Origin: Echinicola soli
Lineage (GTDB): Bacteria; Bacteroidota; Bacteroidia; Cytophagales; Cyclobacteriaceae
NCBI RefSeq assembly: GCF_006575665.1
Contig: NZ_CP041253.1
Coordinates: 439,501 to 503,500, forward strand
Length of the DNA stretch: 64,000 nucleotides
Direction of reading: 5' to 3'
Position numbers and translations under genes: made by a program. Below the pieces are notes generated by a model. It worked only from the letters and a program-made list of their open reading frames with translations, was not told the origin of the DNA and ran no database searches. Below, in pieces: positions 56,935 to 64,000 of this stretch. Numbering within the stretch: position 1 is the stretch's first letter; every line of letters starts with the position of its first letter.

Positions 56935-56962
56935 CCGCAAAGGTTTGTGCAAAGCTTTGCGG
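56935..56962. promoter_or_regulatory. Inverted repeat CCGCAAAG...CTTTGCGG with inner palindrome
   Basis: CCGCAAAG (56935-56942) and CTTTGCGG (56955-56962) flank GTTTGTGCAAAG; inside is the 12-base palindrome GCAAAGCTTTGC (56949-56960). It lies between the divergent aldo/keto reductase and LacI genes, 28 bases before the LacI start. A plausible LacI-family operator. Confidence 0.5.
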
Positions 56963-56989
56963 ATAAAAAAAAATTTATTTTTTTTATCC
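56961..56989 (+). promoter_or_regulatory. AT-rich hairpin at the LacI start
   Basis: GGATAAAAAAAA pairs perfectly with TTTTTTTTATCC across five bases, ending one base before the ATG at 56991. It could mask the translation start or affect the transcript; it may also be an A/T-tract by chance. Confidence 0.4.
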
Positions 56990-56990
56990 C

Positions 56991-58013
56991 ATGAAGAAAA
57001 AAAGGGTCACCCTAAAAGACTTGGCCAGCGAACTTGGGGTCGCCATCTCCACGGTAAGCAGGGCACTAAAGGACCATCCAGACATCGATAAAGTCCTCAC
57101 CAAAAAAATCAAGACACTGGCCCAACAGCGGAATTATATTCCCAATCCACTGGCCATGGGATTACTTCGTCAACAAACCCGCGTAATTGGGGTCATCGTA
57201 CCTGACTTGGCCACATACTTTTTTTCTTCCATTATCTCAGGTATAGAGGATGAACTGCAACAAGCCGGATATTATATCGTCATTTCCTCGTCAAAAGAAA
57301 CCTTGGAAAAGGAAATCGAATGTGTCTATAACCTGCTTAACCTAAGAATCGACGGGCTCATCGTATGCTTGGCCCAAAATAGCAATCAAACAGATCACTT
57401 CAGAAAAGTTCTCGACCATGACGTGCCTTTGGTGTTCTTTGACAGGGTATGCTTGGAAAAAGAAGTCTCCACTGTAGTGGTGGACAACGTCTCCATGGCC
57501 AAGGACATCACTACCCATTTCTTTGCCAACGGGGCACGTAAGATCGCCCATATCACAGGACCAAAGCACCTTAATATAGTACAAGAACGAACCGAAGGCT
57601 ACCTAAAAGGGCTGGCGGAAGTAGGGCTGCCATTTGAAAAGGAATACCTCATCCATACCGATCTTTCCACAGAAAGTGCCGCACTTGCCATTCGGAATTT
57701 GCTGAACCTTCCACAACGGCCGGATGCACTTTTAGGTGTAAACGACACGGTGATTTTTGGTGCAATGAAGGAAATCAAGCAATGTGGATTGGCCATCCCC
57801 GATGACCTGTTATTGGCAGGATTTTCGGATGAATTTCATGCCACGGTCGTGGAGCCCAACCTGACGTCGGTGGCTCACCCCACACATGACATTGGCAGGA
57901 ATGCCGCAAAACTCATCCTCGAGCAAATCGAGGAGGAAAAAGCTATCCAAAAAAAGATCGTGCTGAACACCGCCCTGCACATCCGGGCTTCTTCTTTGCG
58001 TCAGAAAAAATAA
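56991..58013 (+). CDS. LacI/GalR-family transcriptional regulator
   Basis: A 340-residue repressor/activator. The LacI helix-turn-helix is at 6-30 (VTLKDLASELGVAISTVSRAL) with the hinge region to about 60 (NYIPNPLAMGLL). The ligand-binding domain follows (about 63-335: RVIGVIVPDLATYFFSSIISGIEDE, VFFDRVC, GVNDTVIFGAMKE, VAHPTHDIGRNAAKLIL). It likely binds the sugar moved by the neighbouring FucP transporter. It is divergent from the aldo/keto reductase gene, with an inverted repeat between them. Confidence 0.93.
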   Translation: MKKKRVTLKDLASELGVAISTVSRALKDHPDIDKVLTKKIKTLAQQRNYIPNPLAMGLLRQQTRVIGVIVPDLATYFFSSIISGIEDELQQAGYYIVISSSKETLEKEIECVYNLLNLRIDGLIVCLAQNSNQTDHFRKVLDHDVPLVFFDRVCLEKEVSTVVVDNVSMAKDITTHFFANGARKIAHITGPKHLNIVQERTEGYLKGLAEVGLPFEKEYLIHTDLSTESAALAIRNLLNLPQRPDALLGVNDTVIFGAMKEIKQCGLAIPDDLLLAGFSDEFHATVVEPNLTSVAHPTHDIGRNAAKLILEQIEEEKAIQKKIVLNTALHIRASSLRQKK

Positions 58014-58122
58014 CCCGCATTATCTTTGGGCTTTTTTTTGTACCTTTGTACATTAAATGACCTCCGGCAGAGTGCAATTGGCCGGAAAACCTGAACTTAT
58101 TGATCCATCCATATCCGGAAAT

Positions 58123-58154
58123 TTTGTTGATAAACGTTGCAAACACGTATTTTG
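58123..58154 (+). promoter_or_regulatory. Candidate promoter of DEAD-box gene
   Basis: TTTG at 58123-58126 and TATTTTG at 58148-58154 are 21 bases apart, close to the Bacteroidota -33/-7 arrangement. A further TAnnTTTG match, TACCTTTG, is at 58041-58048. Confidence 0.35.
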
Positions 58155-58214
58155 CACCTGTATCTAGCACTCGATCGTTAACCTACCCCGGGGATGTCCC
58201 TTATCACATTACTT

Positions 58215-59462
58215 ATGAAATTTAAAGACCTGAGGATTATTCCTCCAATATTAAAGGCTCTTGAGGACAAGAACTATAGCGAGCCCACTTCTATCCAGGC
58301 ACAGGCCATTCCCCACATTCTTCAAAGCAAAGATGTCTTGGGATGCGCCCAGACTGGTACGGGAAAAACTGCCGCATTTGCGATTCCAATTATTCAACAC
58401 ATTCACCAGGCCCCATATGCAAACGAGCCTTGGGCAAAGATCCGGTCATTGATCGTCACCCCTACACGGGAACTGGCCATCCAGATCGGTGAAAACATAG
58501 AAGAATACGCTAAATACACCAATGTGAGCCATACGGTGATTTTTGGTGGTGTCAAACAAGGCGCACAAGTAGCCCAGCTTAAAAAAGGGGTACACATCCT
58601 CGTGGCCACTCCTGGGCGTTTGCTGGACCTGATCGACCAAGGACACATAAGCCTAAAGGCAGTTGATCTGTTTGTACTGGATGAGGCTGACCGTATGCTG
58701 GACATGGGCTTTATCAATGATATTAAAAAACTCCTCAAAATTCTTCCTACAAAAAGGCAGTCGCTGTTCTTCTCTGCGACCATGCCGGACAATATCCTCC
58801 AGCTTTCCAAGGATATCCTAAACAATCCCCAGAAGGTAGAAGTCACTCCGGTATCCTCCACCGCGGAAACGATCAAACAGTACGTTTACTACACCAATAA
58901 AAGCAGCAAAAAATCACTGCTTATCCATATATTGGAGCAAGAGGGAATGGATCAGGTATTGCTGTTTTCCAGGACCAAACATGGAGCCGACAGAATCACC
59001 CGCGATTTAAAGAAAAAGCATATCAAGGCTGCTGCCATCCACGGTGACAAGGCTCAAAATCAGCGTCAAAAGGTGCTCAGTGATTTTAAGGAAAACAAAC
59101 TAAATGTACTGGTCGCCACTGACATTGCTGCCAGGGGAATCGACATTGACAAACTTAAATATGTCATCAACTATGACATCCCTGACACCCCCGAAACTTA
59201 CATTCACCGGATCGGCCGATCCGGCAGGGCTGGTGAGGAAGGAACGGCTATTTCCCTTTGCGAACCAGAGGAAAATGCTGACCTAAAGGCCATTGAAAAG
59301 CTGGCAAAAAAGCAGATCACTGTAATGAAGGACCATCCTTTTCCGCAAACTGATAAGCCAATGACAGCACAGGAGAAAAAGGAATTCAACAAAGAAAAAC
59401 AGCGCAGAAAGCAAGAGTTTTTTGCCAACCGTAAAAAGTCAAGAGGTCCGGGCAGAAGGTAA
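58215..59462 (+). CDS. DEAD-box ATP-dependent RNA helicase
   Basis: About 415 residues from MKFKDLRIIPPILKAL, the usual opening of RhlE-type helicases; a frame extension to 58194 adds MSLITLL and is possible. Motifs: Q motif (TSIQAQAIPH), motif I AQTGTGKTAA, Ia TPTRELA, Ib TPGR, II DEAD, III SAT, IV/V ATDIAARGIDI, VI HRIGRSGRAGEEG. The C-terminal tail is lysine/arginine rich (KKSRGPGRR), as in RNA-binding helicases. It unwinds RNA, typically in ribosome assembly or cold adaptation. Unrelated to its LacI neighbour. Confidence 0.95.
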   Translation: MKFKDLRIIPPILKALEDKNYSEPTSIQAQAIPHILQSKDVLGCAQTGTGKTAAFAIPIIQHIHQAPYANEPWAKIRSLIVTPTRELAIQIGENIEEYAKYTNVSHTVIFGGVKQGAQVAQLKKGVHILVATPGRLLDLIDQGHISLKAVDLFVLDEADRMLDMGFINDIKKLLKILPTKRQSLFFSATMPDNILQLSKDILNNPQKVEVTPVSSTAETIKQYVYYTNKSSKKSLLIHILEQEGMDQVLLFSRTKHGADRITRDLKKKHIKAAAIHGDKAQNQRQKVLSDFKENKLNVLVATDIAARGIDIDKLKYVINYDIPDTPETYIHRIGRSGRAGEEGTAISLCEPEENADLKAIEKLAKKQITVMKDHPFPQTDKPMTAQEKKEFNKEKQRRKQEFFANRKKSRGPGRR

Positions 59463-59845
59463 GTCCCGCCCTATTGGATGGGCTCAGAACCAGCTCATTC
59501 AGATAGCCATTAAGTATATTGCCCAGCAGAAGACATCCCAATGACTTTCTGTTGGGCAATACTCATTCTTACCATCTCCACCAAAGGAAAAACCGTCTTG
59601 TACCCGCCTATAGCGAGGCATGCCTACGGCACAAAGGGCTCCAGGAGCAACCTGATTTTAGCAAGCTTTACTACCTAACGGCATTAGTCATGACACGCAC
59701 CTTACTATATTTAGTAGACAGAGGTACCGCTAGAGCATTAGCTTGGTAACGGATGATCCCCATATAGCCCACTACCACTCAACTTACCCACTGCAAATCA
59801 TATAGAATCGAAAAAAATCAGTATTTTGGGTAAAGTGCACAAACT
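59463..59845. other. Intergenic region, no supported gene
   Basis: A 77-codon frame (59519-59749) lacks any family features and is probably spurious. Around 59600-59690 the sequence GGCATGCCTACGGCACAAAG resembles a degenerate interspersed repeat, with low confidence. Confidence 0.4.
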
Positions 59846-60742
59846 ATGGAACAAGGCTATCTTCAAACAATCATCAGTTCGGTCAGGGATTCCTGGCAAA
59901 ATTTTCTTGAAAGTATTCCCGGAATCATCTTAGGGATCATCATTGTGGCAATTGGCTACCTTATAGCGCGCCGGATTGGTGAAGCCACCAGAACACGAAT
60001 CAGAAAACGTTCCAGTGACCCACTGATGAGCAGGTTCTTAGGCAATACGGTTAAAATCTGCCTGTTGCTTTTGGTGATCATTTATGCCATGAATATCGCT
60101 GGCCTTGGAGAAATCACCACTTTTTTAATCACCTCCATCGGGGCATCGGCCATCATCATAGGCTTTGCCTTTAAAGATATTGGCGAGAATTTTATCAGCG
60201 GAATTATCCTTGCATTCAGCCGACCCTTTAATGTCAACGACACAGTGGAAGTAGGGGATCTTTTCGGGAAAATCAAATCCCTGGAATTCAGGTACACCAA
60301 ACTGAAGACATTTGATGGTAGGGACGTGTACATCCCCAATAGCGATGTGCTCAAAAAACCGGTGATCAACTATACAGAAGATGGGTTTTTCCGCTGGGAT
60401 TTTATGGTGGGCATTGCTTATGAAGACAATGTGGAAGCAGCCAAACGTGTCATTATGGAAACTGTCAACAGCCATCCTTCCATAGTACAGGATGGTATCC
60501 ATGAAAATTACGTCGCGGAAGATCAACTGGCAACCAGCACCGTCAATCTCAAAGTCTTTTTTTGGGTAAATACATTTGAGTTTCGTCGGGAAGCTGTGAT
60601 CGTAAGGGGAGAAATCATGAAACAGGTAAAAGAAGCCCTTGAGGCCGGCGGATTCTCTATGCCAAGTGATATCGTCGAATTGAAACTGTACAGCAGTCAA
60701 AAAGACCTACCAGTAAAATTGCAGCAACCTGACCAGAGATGA
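59846..60742 (+). CDS. mscS: Small-conductance mechanosensitive channel (MscS family)
   Basis: A 298-residue channel. It has membrane helices at about 23-42 (IPGIILGIIIVAIGYLIA), 68-86, and 90-110, followed by the MscS pore/beta domain: ITSIGASAIIIGFAFKDIGENFISGI, the conserved pore-lining helix, then FNVNDTVEVGDLFGKIKSLEFRYTKLKTFDGRDVYIPNSDV. The C-terminal alpha/beta domain is present. It opens under membrane tension to release solutes after osmotic downshock. A long perfect hairpin closes the gene. Confidence 0.93.
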   Translation: MEQGYLQTIISSVRDSWQNFLESIPGIILGIIIVAIGYLIARRIGEATRTRIRKRSSDPLMSRFLGNTVKICLLLLVIIYAMNIAGLGEITTFLITSIGASAIIIGFAFKDIGENFISGIILAFSRPFNVNDTVEVGDLFGKIKSLEFRYTKLKTFDGRDVYIPNSDVLKKPVINYTEDGFFRWDFMVGIAYEDNVEAAKRVIMETVNSHPSIVQDGIHENYVAEDQLATSTVNLKVFFWVNTFEFRREAVIVRGEIMKQVKEALEAGGFSMPSDIVELKLYSSQKDLPVKLQQPDQR

Positions 60743-60819
60743 AAAAGCCTGAAGACTCTCGGTAAACTTACAATCGAAACCCGAAGACATCGATCAATTA
60801 ACATCGTATCCCTTAATAC

Positions 60820-60872
60820 AAAAGCCCTCCAAGGCATGTTTGAGAATAACAAACATGCCTTGGAGGGCTTTT
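60820..60872. terminator. Bidirectional terminator between mscS and araB
   Basis: A perfect 23-base stem (AAAAGCCCTCCAAGGCATGT at its outer part) with a 7-base loop between the convergent genes; T-runs flank the stem on both strands. Confidence 0.9.
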
Positions 60873-60892
60873 AGCTGTTGGGCAGTACTATA

Positions 60893-62581
60893 TTACTGAT
60901 CCGCTAGTGCTGCTGTTTTTTTCCCTTCCACAAAGGCACCAAATTCAGCATACTTGGCATACAGCTCCTTATAAACCGCTACATTCTCTGGAATCGGCTC
61001 ATAGACCTTGTCAAAACCATTCGTCATGGCTGCAATCGCCGCTTCAGTACTTGGATGAATACCTGCAGCTACGGATGCGTACATCGCTGCTCCCAAAGCT
61101 GGTGCTTGATCTGAAGTGGCAATCTTGATCGGCATGTTCAGGACATCGGCCATGGTCTGCATGACCAGTTTGGACTTCTTCGCGACACCGCCCATTCCTA
61201 TCACCGCATCGATGGCTACACCTTCTTCCCTGAATCGGTCCACGATCTTCTTGGATCCAAAGCAAATAGACTCCACCAATGCCTTAAAGACCCTGGCGGC
61301 ATCCGTTCCCATATTCAGCCCCATAACGGCTCCTTTCAGTGCTTGGTTAGCATCTGGCGTCCTTCTTCCGTTCACCCAATCCAAGGCCACAGGTGCGGTA
61401 TCAGACAGCGGGATTTGAATCGCTTCTTCAGATAATTTGATCAACAGTTGTCGATCGATTTCATTGATCAGGGCTTCTTTCTTTGCATCGTCCAGCTCAT
61501 TGCTGGCGCGAATCAGCTCTGCTGTCGGCTTGACCACAAGGTTTTTGAACCAAGCCAAAACATCACCAAAACCAGACTGTCCGGCTTCCAGTCCAACTGT
61601 CCCCGGTATAACCGAACCATCCACCTGACCACAAATGCCCTTCACCAAATTGTCACCAATGGCTTCATGGGAGGCTACCATGATATCACAGGTAGATGTC
61701 CCCATGACCTTTACCAGGGTATTTTCAGTCACCTCTCCCCCCACGGCACCGGCGTGGGCGTCAAAAGTCCCCACAGCCACAACGGTATCAGTGCTCAGCC
61801 CTAATTTCCTGGCCCATTCACCGCTCAAATTACCCGCAGGCAAATCAGAAGTAAATGTATTTGTATAAAGTCGATCTCTTAAATCCGCTAACCTTGGATC
61901 CAACTTGGATAGAAATTCCTTTGACGGAAGGCCATCCCAGCTTTCGTGCCAAAGGGCTTTGTGACCAGCAGCACATCGGCTACGCTTAACCTCCAATGGA
62001 TCATCAGAACCGATCAATTCGGCCGTAATCACATCGCAGTGCTCCATCCAAGAATAAGCGGCTTCTGCTACGGCTTCATCTTCACGGATGACATGAAGGA
62101 TTTTTGCCCAAAACCATTCTGAAGAGTAAATACCTCCTTCGTATTTGGTATAATCTTCTCCACCCCATGTCCTGGCCAGTTCATTGATTTCATCGGCCTC
62201 TTTGATAGCAGTATGGTCTTTCCAGAGCACCATCATGGCATTGGGATTTTCAGCAAATTCCGGAGACAACGCCAGCGGCTTGCCTTGTTTGTCCACTGCC
62301 ATTGGGGAAGAACCGGTTGTATCTACACAAATCCCCTTGATCTGACCAGAAGGTACACCGGATTCCTTTATCACTTCCCTGATCGTCTCTTCCAAACCTT
62401 CCAAGTGATCCAATGGATGCTGCCTAAACTGATTGCTTACAGGGTCACAGTATTTCCCTTTCTTCCATCTGGGATACCAAAAGACATGGCTGCCTTTTAC
62501 CTCCCCATTGCTCGTATTGACGATTACCGCCCTGACAGAATCAGAGCCATAATCCAAGCCAATGACAAATTTATCGTTCAT
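60893..62581 (-). CDS. araB: Ribulokinase
   Basis: A 562-residue FGGY-family kinase that phosphorylates L-ribulose to L-ribulose 5-phosphate, the step before AraD. Features: N-terminal FVIGLDYGSDSVRAVIVNTSNGE with the ASKHA phosphate loop, VDTTGSSPMAVD, the AraB-specific YPRWKKGKYCDP and WKDHTAIKEADEIN, the GTFDAHAGAVGG catalytic Asp region, and the ATP-binding GGVAKKSKLVMQTMADVL. The length matches AraB. It is minus strand, with a GH51 arabinofuranosidase upstream in the same direction but 495 bases of repeats between them. AraA is not seen and may lie outside the window. Confidence 0.96.
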   Translation of the reverse strand: MNDKFVIGLDYGSDSVRAVIVNTSNGEVKGSHVFWYPRWKKGKYCDPVSNQFRQHPLDHLEGLEETIREVIKESGVPSGQIKGICVDTTGSSPMAVDKQGKPLALSPEFAENPNAMMVLWKDHTAIKEADEINELARTWGGEDYTKYEGGIYSSEWFWAKILHVIREDEAVAEAAYSWMEHCDVITAELIGSDDPLEVKRSRCAAGHKALWHESWDGLPSKEFLSKLDPRLADLRDRLYTNTFTSDLPAGNLSGEWARKLGLSTDTVVAVGTFDAHAGAVGGEVTENTLVKVMGTSTCDIMVASHEAIGDNLVKGICGQVDGSVIPGTVGLEAGQSGFGDVLAWFKNLVVKPTAELIRASNELDDAKKEALINEIDRQLLIKLSEEAIQIPLSDTAPVALDWVNGRRTPDANQALKGAVMGLNMGTDAARVFKALVESICFGSKKIVDRFREEGVAIDAVIGMGGVAKKSKLVMQTMADVLNMPIKIATSDQAPALGAAMYASVAAGIHPSTEAAIAAMTNGFDKVYEPIPENVAVYKELYAKYAEFGAFVEGKKTAALADQ

Positions 62582-62656
62582 GGTGCTAATACTTTATTAT
62601 ATGAGTTATGTTATTTCGTCCTAAAGAGGGTACCAATGATAGAATCATCACCGCGA

Positions 62657-62756
62657 GCTTGCCTGGTGCCAAACAGGCTTATCTGATGCCAAACAGGCTT
62701 GCCTGGTATCCAACAGGTTTGCCTGATATGGAACAGGCTTATCTGATGCCAAACAG
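62657..62756 (+). repeat. Tandem array of five 20-base units (second array)
   Basis: Units have the consensus GCTTgCCTGaTgCCAAACAG; units 2 and 5 are identical. The same core as the array at 28786-28885. Units carrying GCCTG...CAGGC are self-complementary. Confidence 0.9.
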
Positions 62757-63060
62757 GAAGATATGACAAAGCAGTCCCGTCTTAAGAATACGAGATTGCT
62801 TCCTCCCTCCGGTTGTCGCAATGACGTTTAGGGCAGACGGGATTGCTTCATTTTGTTTCTCTGCGTTCACAATGACGTTTTGGTTATGATGCTACCATTT
62901 CTCTAATCGCCATTGCGAGGAAGTATAGCCTGTCCCGAGCTATCGGGAACGAAGCAATCTCGTGTTTCGAAGCTGAGATTGCTTTACTCATTTGCCCTCC
63001 GTTGGCAATGACGCTCCTCCACTTTCCTCTCAGGTCTTCTGACCTCAGCCTCACTACACA
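62757..63060 (+). repeat. Dispersed intergenic repeat, copy R4
   Basis: Contains GCGAGGAAGTATAGCCTGTC, CCGAGCTATCGGGAACGAAG and CTCAGGTCTTCTGACCTCAG, with similarity to the copies at 7.7, 16.2 and 28.9 kb. Appears to contain more than one repeat fragment. Confidence 0.7.
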
Positions 63061-63076
63061 GTACTACAAACCTACC

Positions 63077-64000
63077 TTACTTTACTCTCAGAACTATCAC
63101 GGACTTTGCTGGTACCTTTACATTAAGCACGTCTTTATTCCATTTGAAATCATCAAACGCCTCAATGCTCACCACCTCATTGTCTTCGAAGGAATTGTGG
63201 CTGTTCAGTTCAGGTGCTGTCAAGTACCTTCCTGAAACCTCCTTGGCTTCAGTCCCGTGAAGGAGCACATCCAGGTCCATGGCTTTATCTGGATCGACAT
63301 TGGCGATACTGATATTGACAGTACCATCTTCAGAAAGTGACGAAGACACGTTTAGTGCTTCCATCTCCACATCACCAGCTTTCACTTTTTCGCTTGTCAG
63401 GTATGATGGCAGCAATGTCGCATCCATGTGGGGCTTATAAAGGTCAAACACATGGTAAGTCGGTGTCAGGAGCATCTTATCATCTTCGGTAAGGATCAAC
63501 GCCTGAAGCACATTTACCGTTTGTGCCAAGTTGGCCATATGGACACGATCAGCATGTTGGTTAAAGATGTTCAAGGTAATCGCAGCCACAAATGCATCCC
63601 TTAGCGTATTCTGCTGATACAAAAAGCCGGGATTAGTGTTAGGCTCCACATCATACCAGGTACCCCATTCATCCACGATCAACTTCACGCGCTTTCTCGG
63701 ATCGTACTTATCCATTCTGGTTTCATGGTTGGTCAATAGCTGGTCCATAAAGGCTGCCTTTTCTAAGGTAGTCAGGTATTCTTCTTTGCTAAAATCAGTA
63801 GAAGAGCCCTTATCACCCCAGTTGCCCGGAATGGTATAGTAGTGCAAAGACATCGCATCCATCATGTGAAGTGGAATCTTTTGCATTAACACTTCAGTCC
63901 AATTGTAATCGGTAGAATTGGCACCACCGGCAATTTTATAAAGTTTGGCTCCGGGATAATCCCTCGCAAATGTGGCGTATCTTCTGTACTCATTCGCATA
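63077..64000 (-). CDS. GH51 alpha-L-arabinofuranosidase, 5'-truncated by window edge
   Basis: The C-terminal 307 residues of a family 51 arabinofuranosidase; the frame runs off the window end at 64000 with YANEYRRYATFARDYPGAKLYK, so the N-terminal part with the signal peptide and acid/base Glu is missing. The nucleophile is in LIVDEWGTWYDVE. Further GH51 features are AMSLHYYTIPGNWGDKGSS, the YQQNTLRDAFVAAITLNIFNQHADRV helix and the C-terminal beta-sandwich ending VPAKSVIVLRVK. GH51 enzymes release terminal alpha-L-arabinofuranose. With AraB next downstream, this places arabinose release and catabolism together. Confidence 0.95.
   Translation of the reverse strand, partial: YANEYRRYATFARDYPGAKLYKIAGGANSTDYNWTEVLMQKIPLHMMDAMSLHYYTIPGNWGDKGSSTDFSKEEYLTTLEKAAFMDQLLTNHETRMDKYDPRKRVKLIVDEWGTWYDVEPNTNPGFLYQQNTLRDAFVAAITLNIFNQHADRVHMANLAQTVNVLQALILTEDDKMLLTPTYHVFDLYKPHMDATLLPSYLTSEKVKAGDVEMEALNVSSSLSEDGTVNISIANVDPDKAMDLDVLLHGTEAKEVSGRYLTAPELNSHNSFEDNEVVSIEAFDDFKWNKDVLNVKVPAKSVIVLRVK

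Larger units (their letters stand above)
62582..63076. repeat. Gene-free repeat region between araB and GH51 gene
   Basis: Contains a second five-unit 20-base tandem array (62657-62756) and dispersed repeat copy R4 after it. No gene. Confidence 0.75.

Noticed and set aside
59519-59749. 76-residue plus-strand ORF after the helicase
   Set aside because: No recognisable domain, unusual composition and overlap with repeat-like sequence; not supported as a gene.

Overview
This 64 kb window looks like the chromosome of a free-living, polysaccharide-degrading Bacteroidota, most likely a Cytophagales/Cyclobacteriaceae member (Echinicola, Cyclobacterium or Algoriphagus type). That placement is inference from gene content: a SusC/SusD pair, many GH43 lipoproteins, a Reg_prop sensor kinase, several TAnnTTTG-type promoter elements, and the interspersed intergenic repeats common in this group. 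No rRNA, tRNA, CRISPR array, phage or intact insertion sequence was seen.

Layout. 0-7.1 kb is mostly housekeeping: the end of an aldo/keto reductase, a DoxX-like protein, a PPP-type phosphatase, Ppx/GppA, a fused gluconokinase/6-phosphogluconate dehydrogenase, and a Gfo/Idh/MocA oxidoreductase. 7.1-7.9 kb is a repeat-rich gap. 7.9-24.8 kb holds a polysaccharide utilization locus on the minus strand, read susC, susD, DUF1080, DUF2264, BNR_4 beta-propeller, GH88, a double GH43, GH2, with an outer-membrane barrel protein beyond. A terminator-like hairpin after susD probably lowers expression of the enzyme genes. A divergent gene (25.1-26.3 kb) encodes an unusual membrane-tethered winged-helix regulator facing an inverted-repeat operator candidate. 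26.5-32.98 kb carries five more GH43 genes (four minus, one plus).

33.2-42.6 kb is a plus-strand block rarely discussed in Bacteroidota: two paralogous PSCyt1-DUF1549-DUF1553 proteins, a Tat-exported NHL propeller, a Tat-exported DUF1501 protein and a DUF2231-PSCyt1-LRR protein. GH43 genes lie on both sides. It resembles the modules known from Planctomycetes and Verrucomicrobia, and its function is unknown.

43.7-64 kb has a Nudix hydrolase, a lipoprotein aldose 1-epimerase, AraD, a tiny lipoprotein-like ORF, a split two-component system (propeller kinase plus LuxR-type regulator), a sialidase-fold protein, a Zn-alcohol dehydrogenase, a decayed MntA-HepT toxin-antitoxin pair, a FucP-type transporter, an aldo/keto reductase, a divergent LacI regulator, a DEAD-box helicase, an MscS channel, AraB, and the C-terminal part of a GH51 arabinofuranosidase running off the window end.

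How it fits together (inference). The enzymes point to an arabinose- and galactose-containing, uronate-capped glycan such as an arabinogalactan. GH43 and GH51 would release arabinose, GH2 galactose, and GH88 an unsaturated uronate presumably made by a lyase; the BNR_4 propeller is the best lyase candidate. AraB and AraD would feed arabinose to the pentose phosphate pathway; AraA is not in the window and may lie beyond 64 kb.
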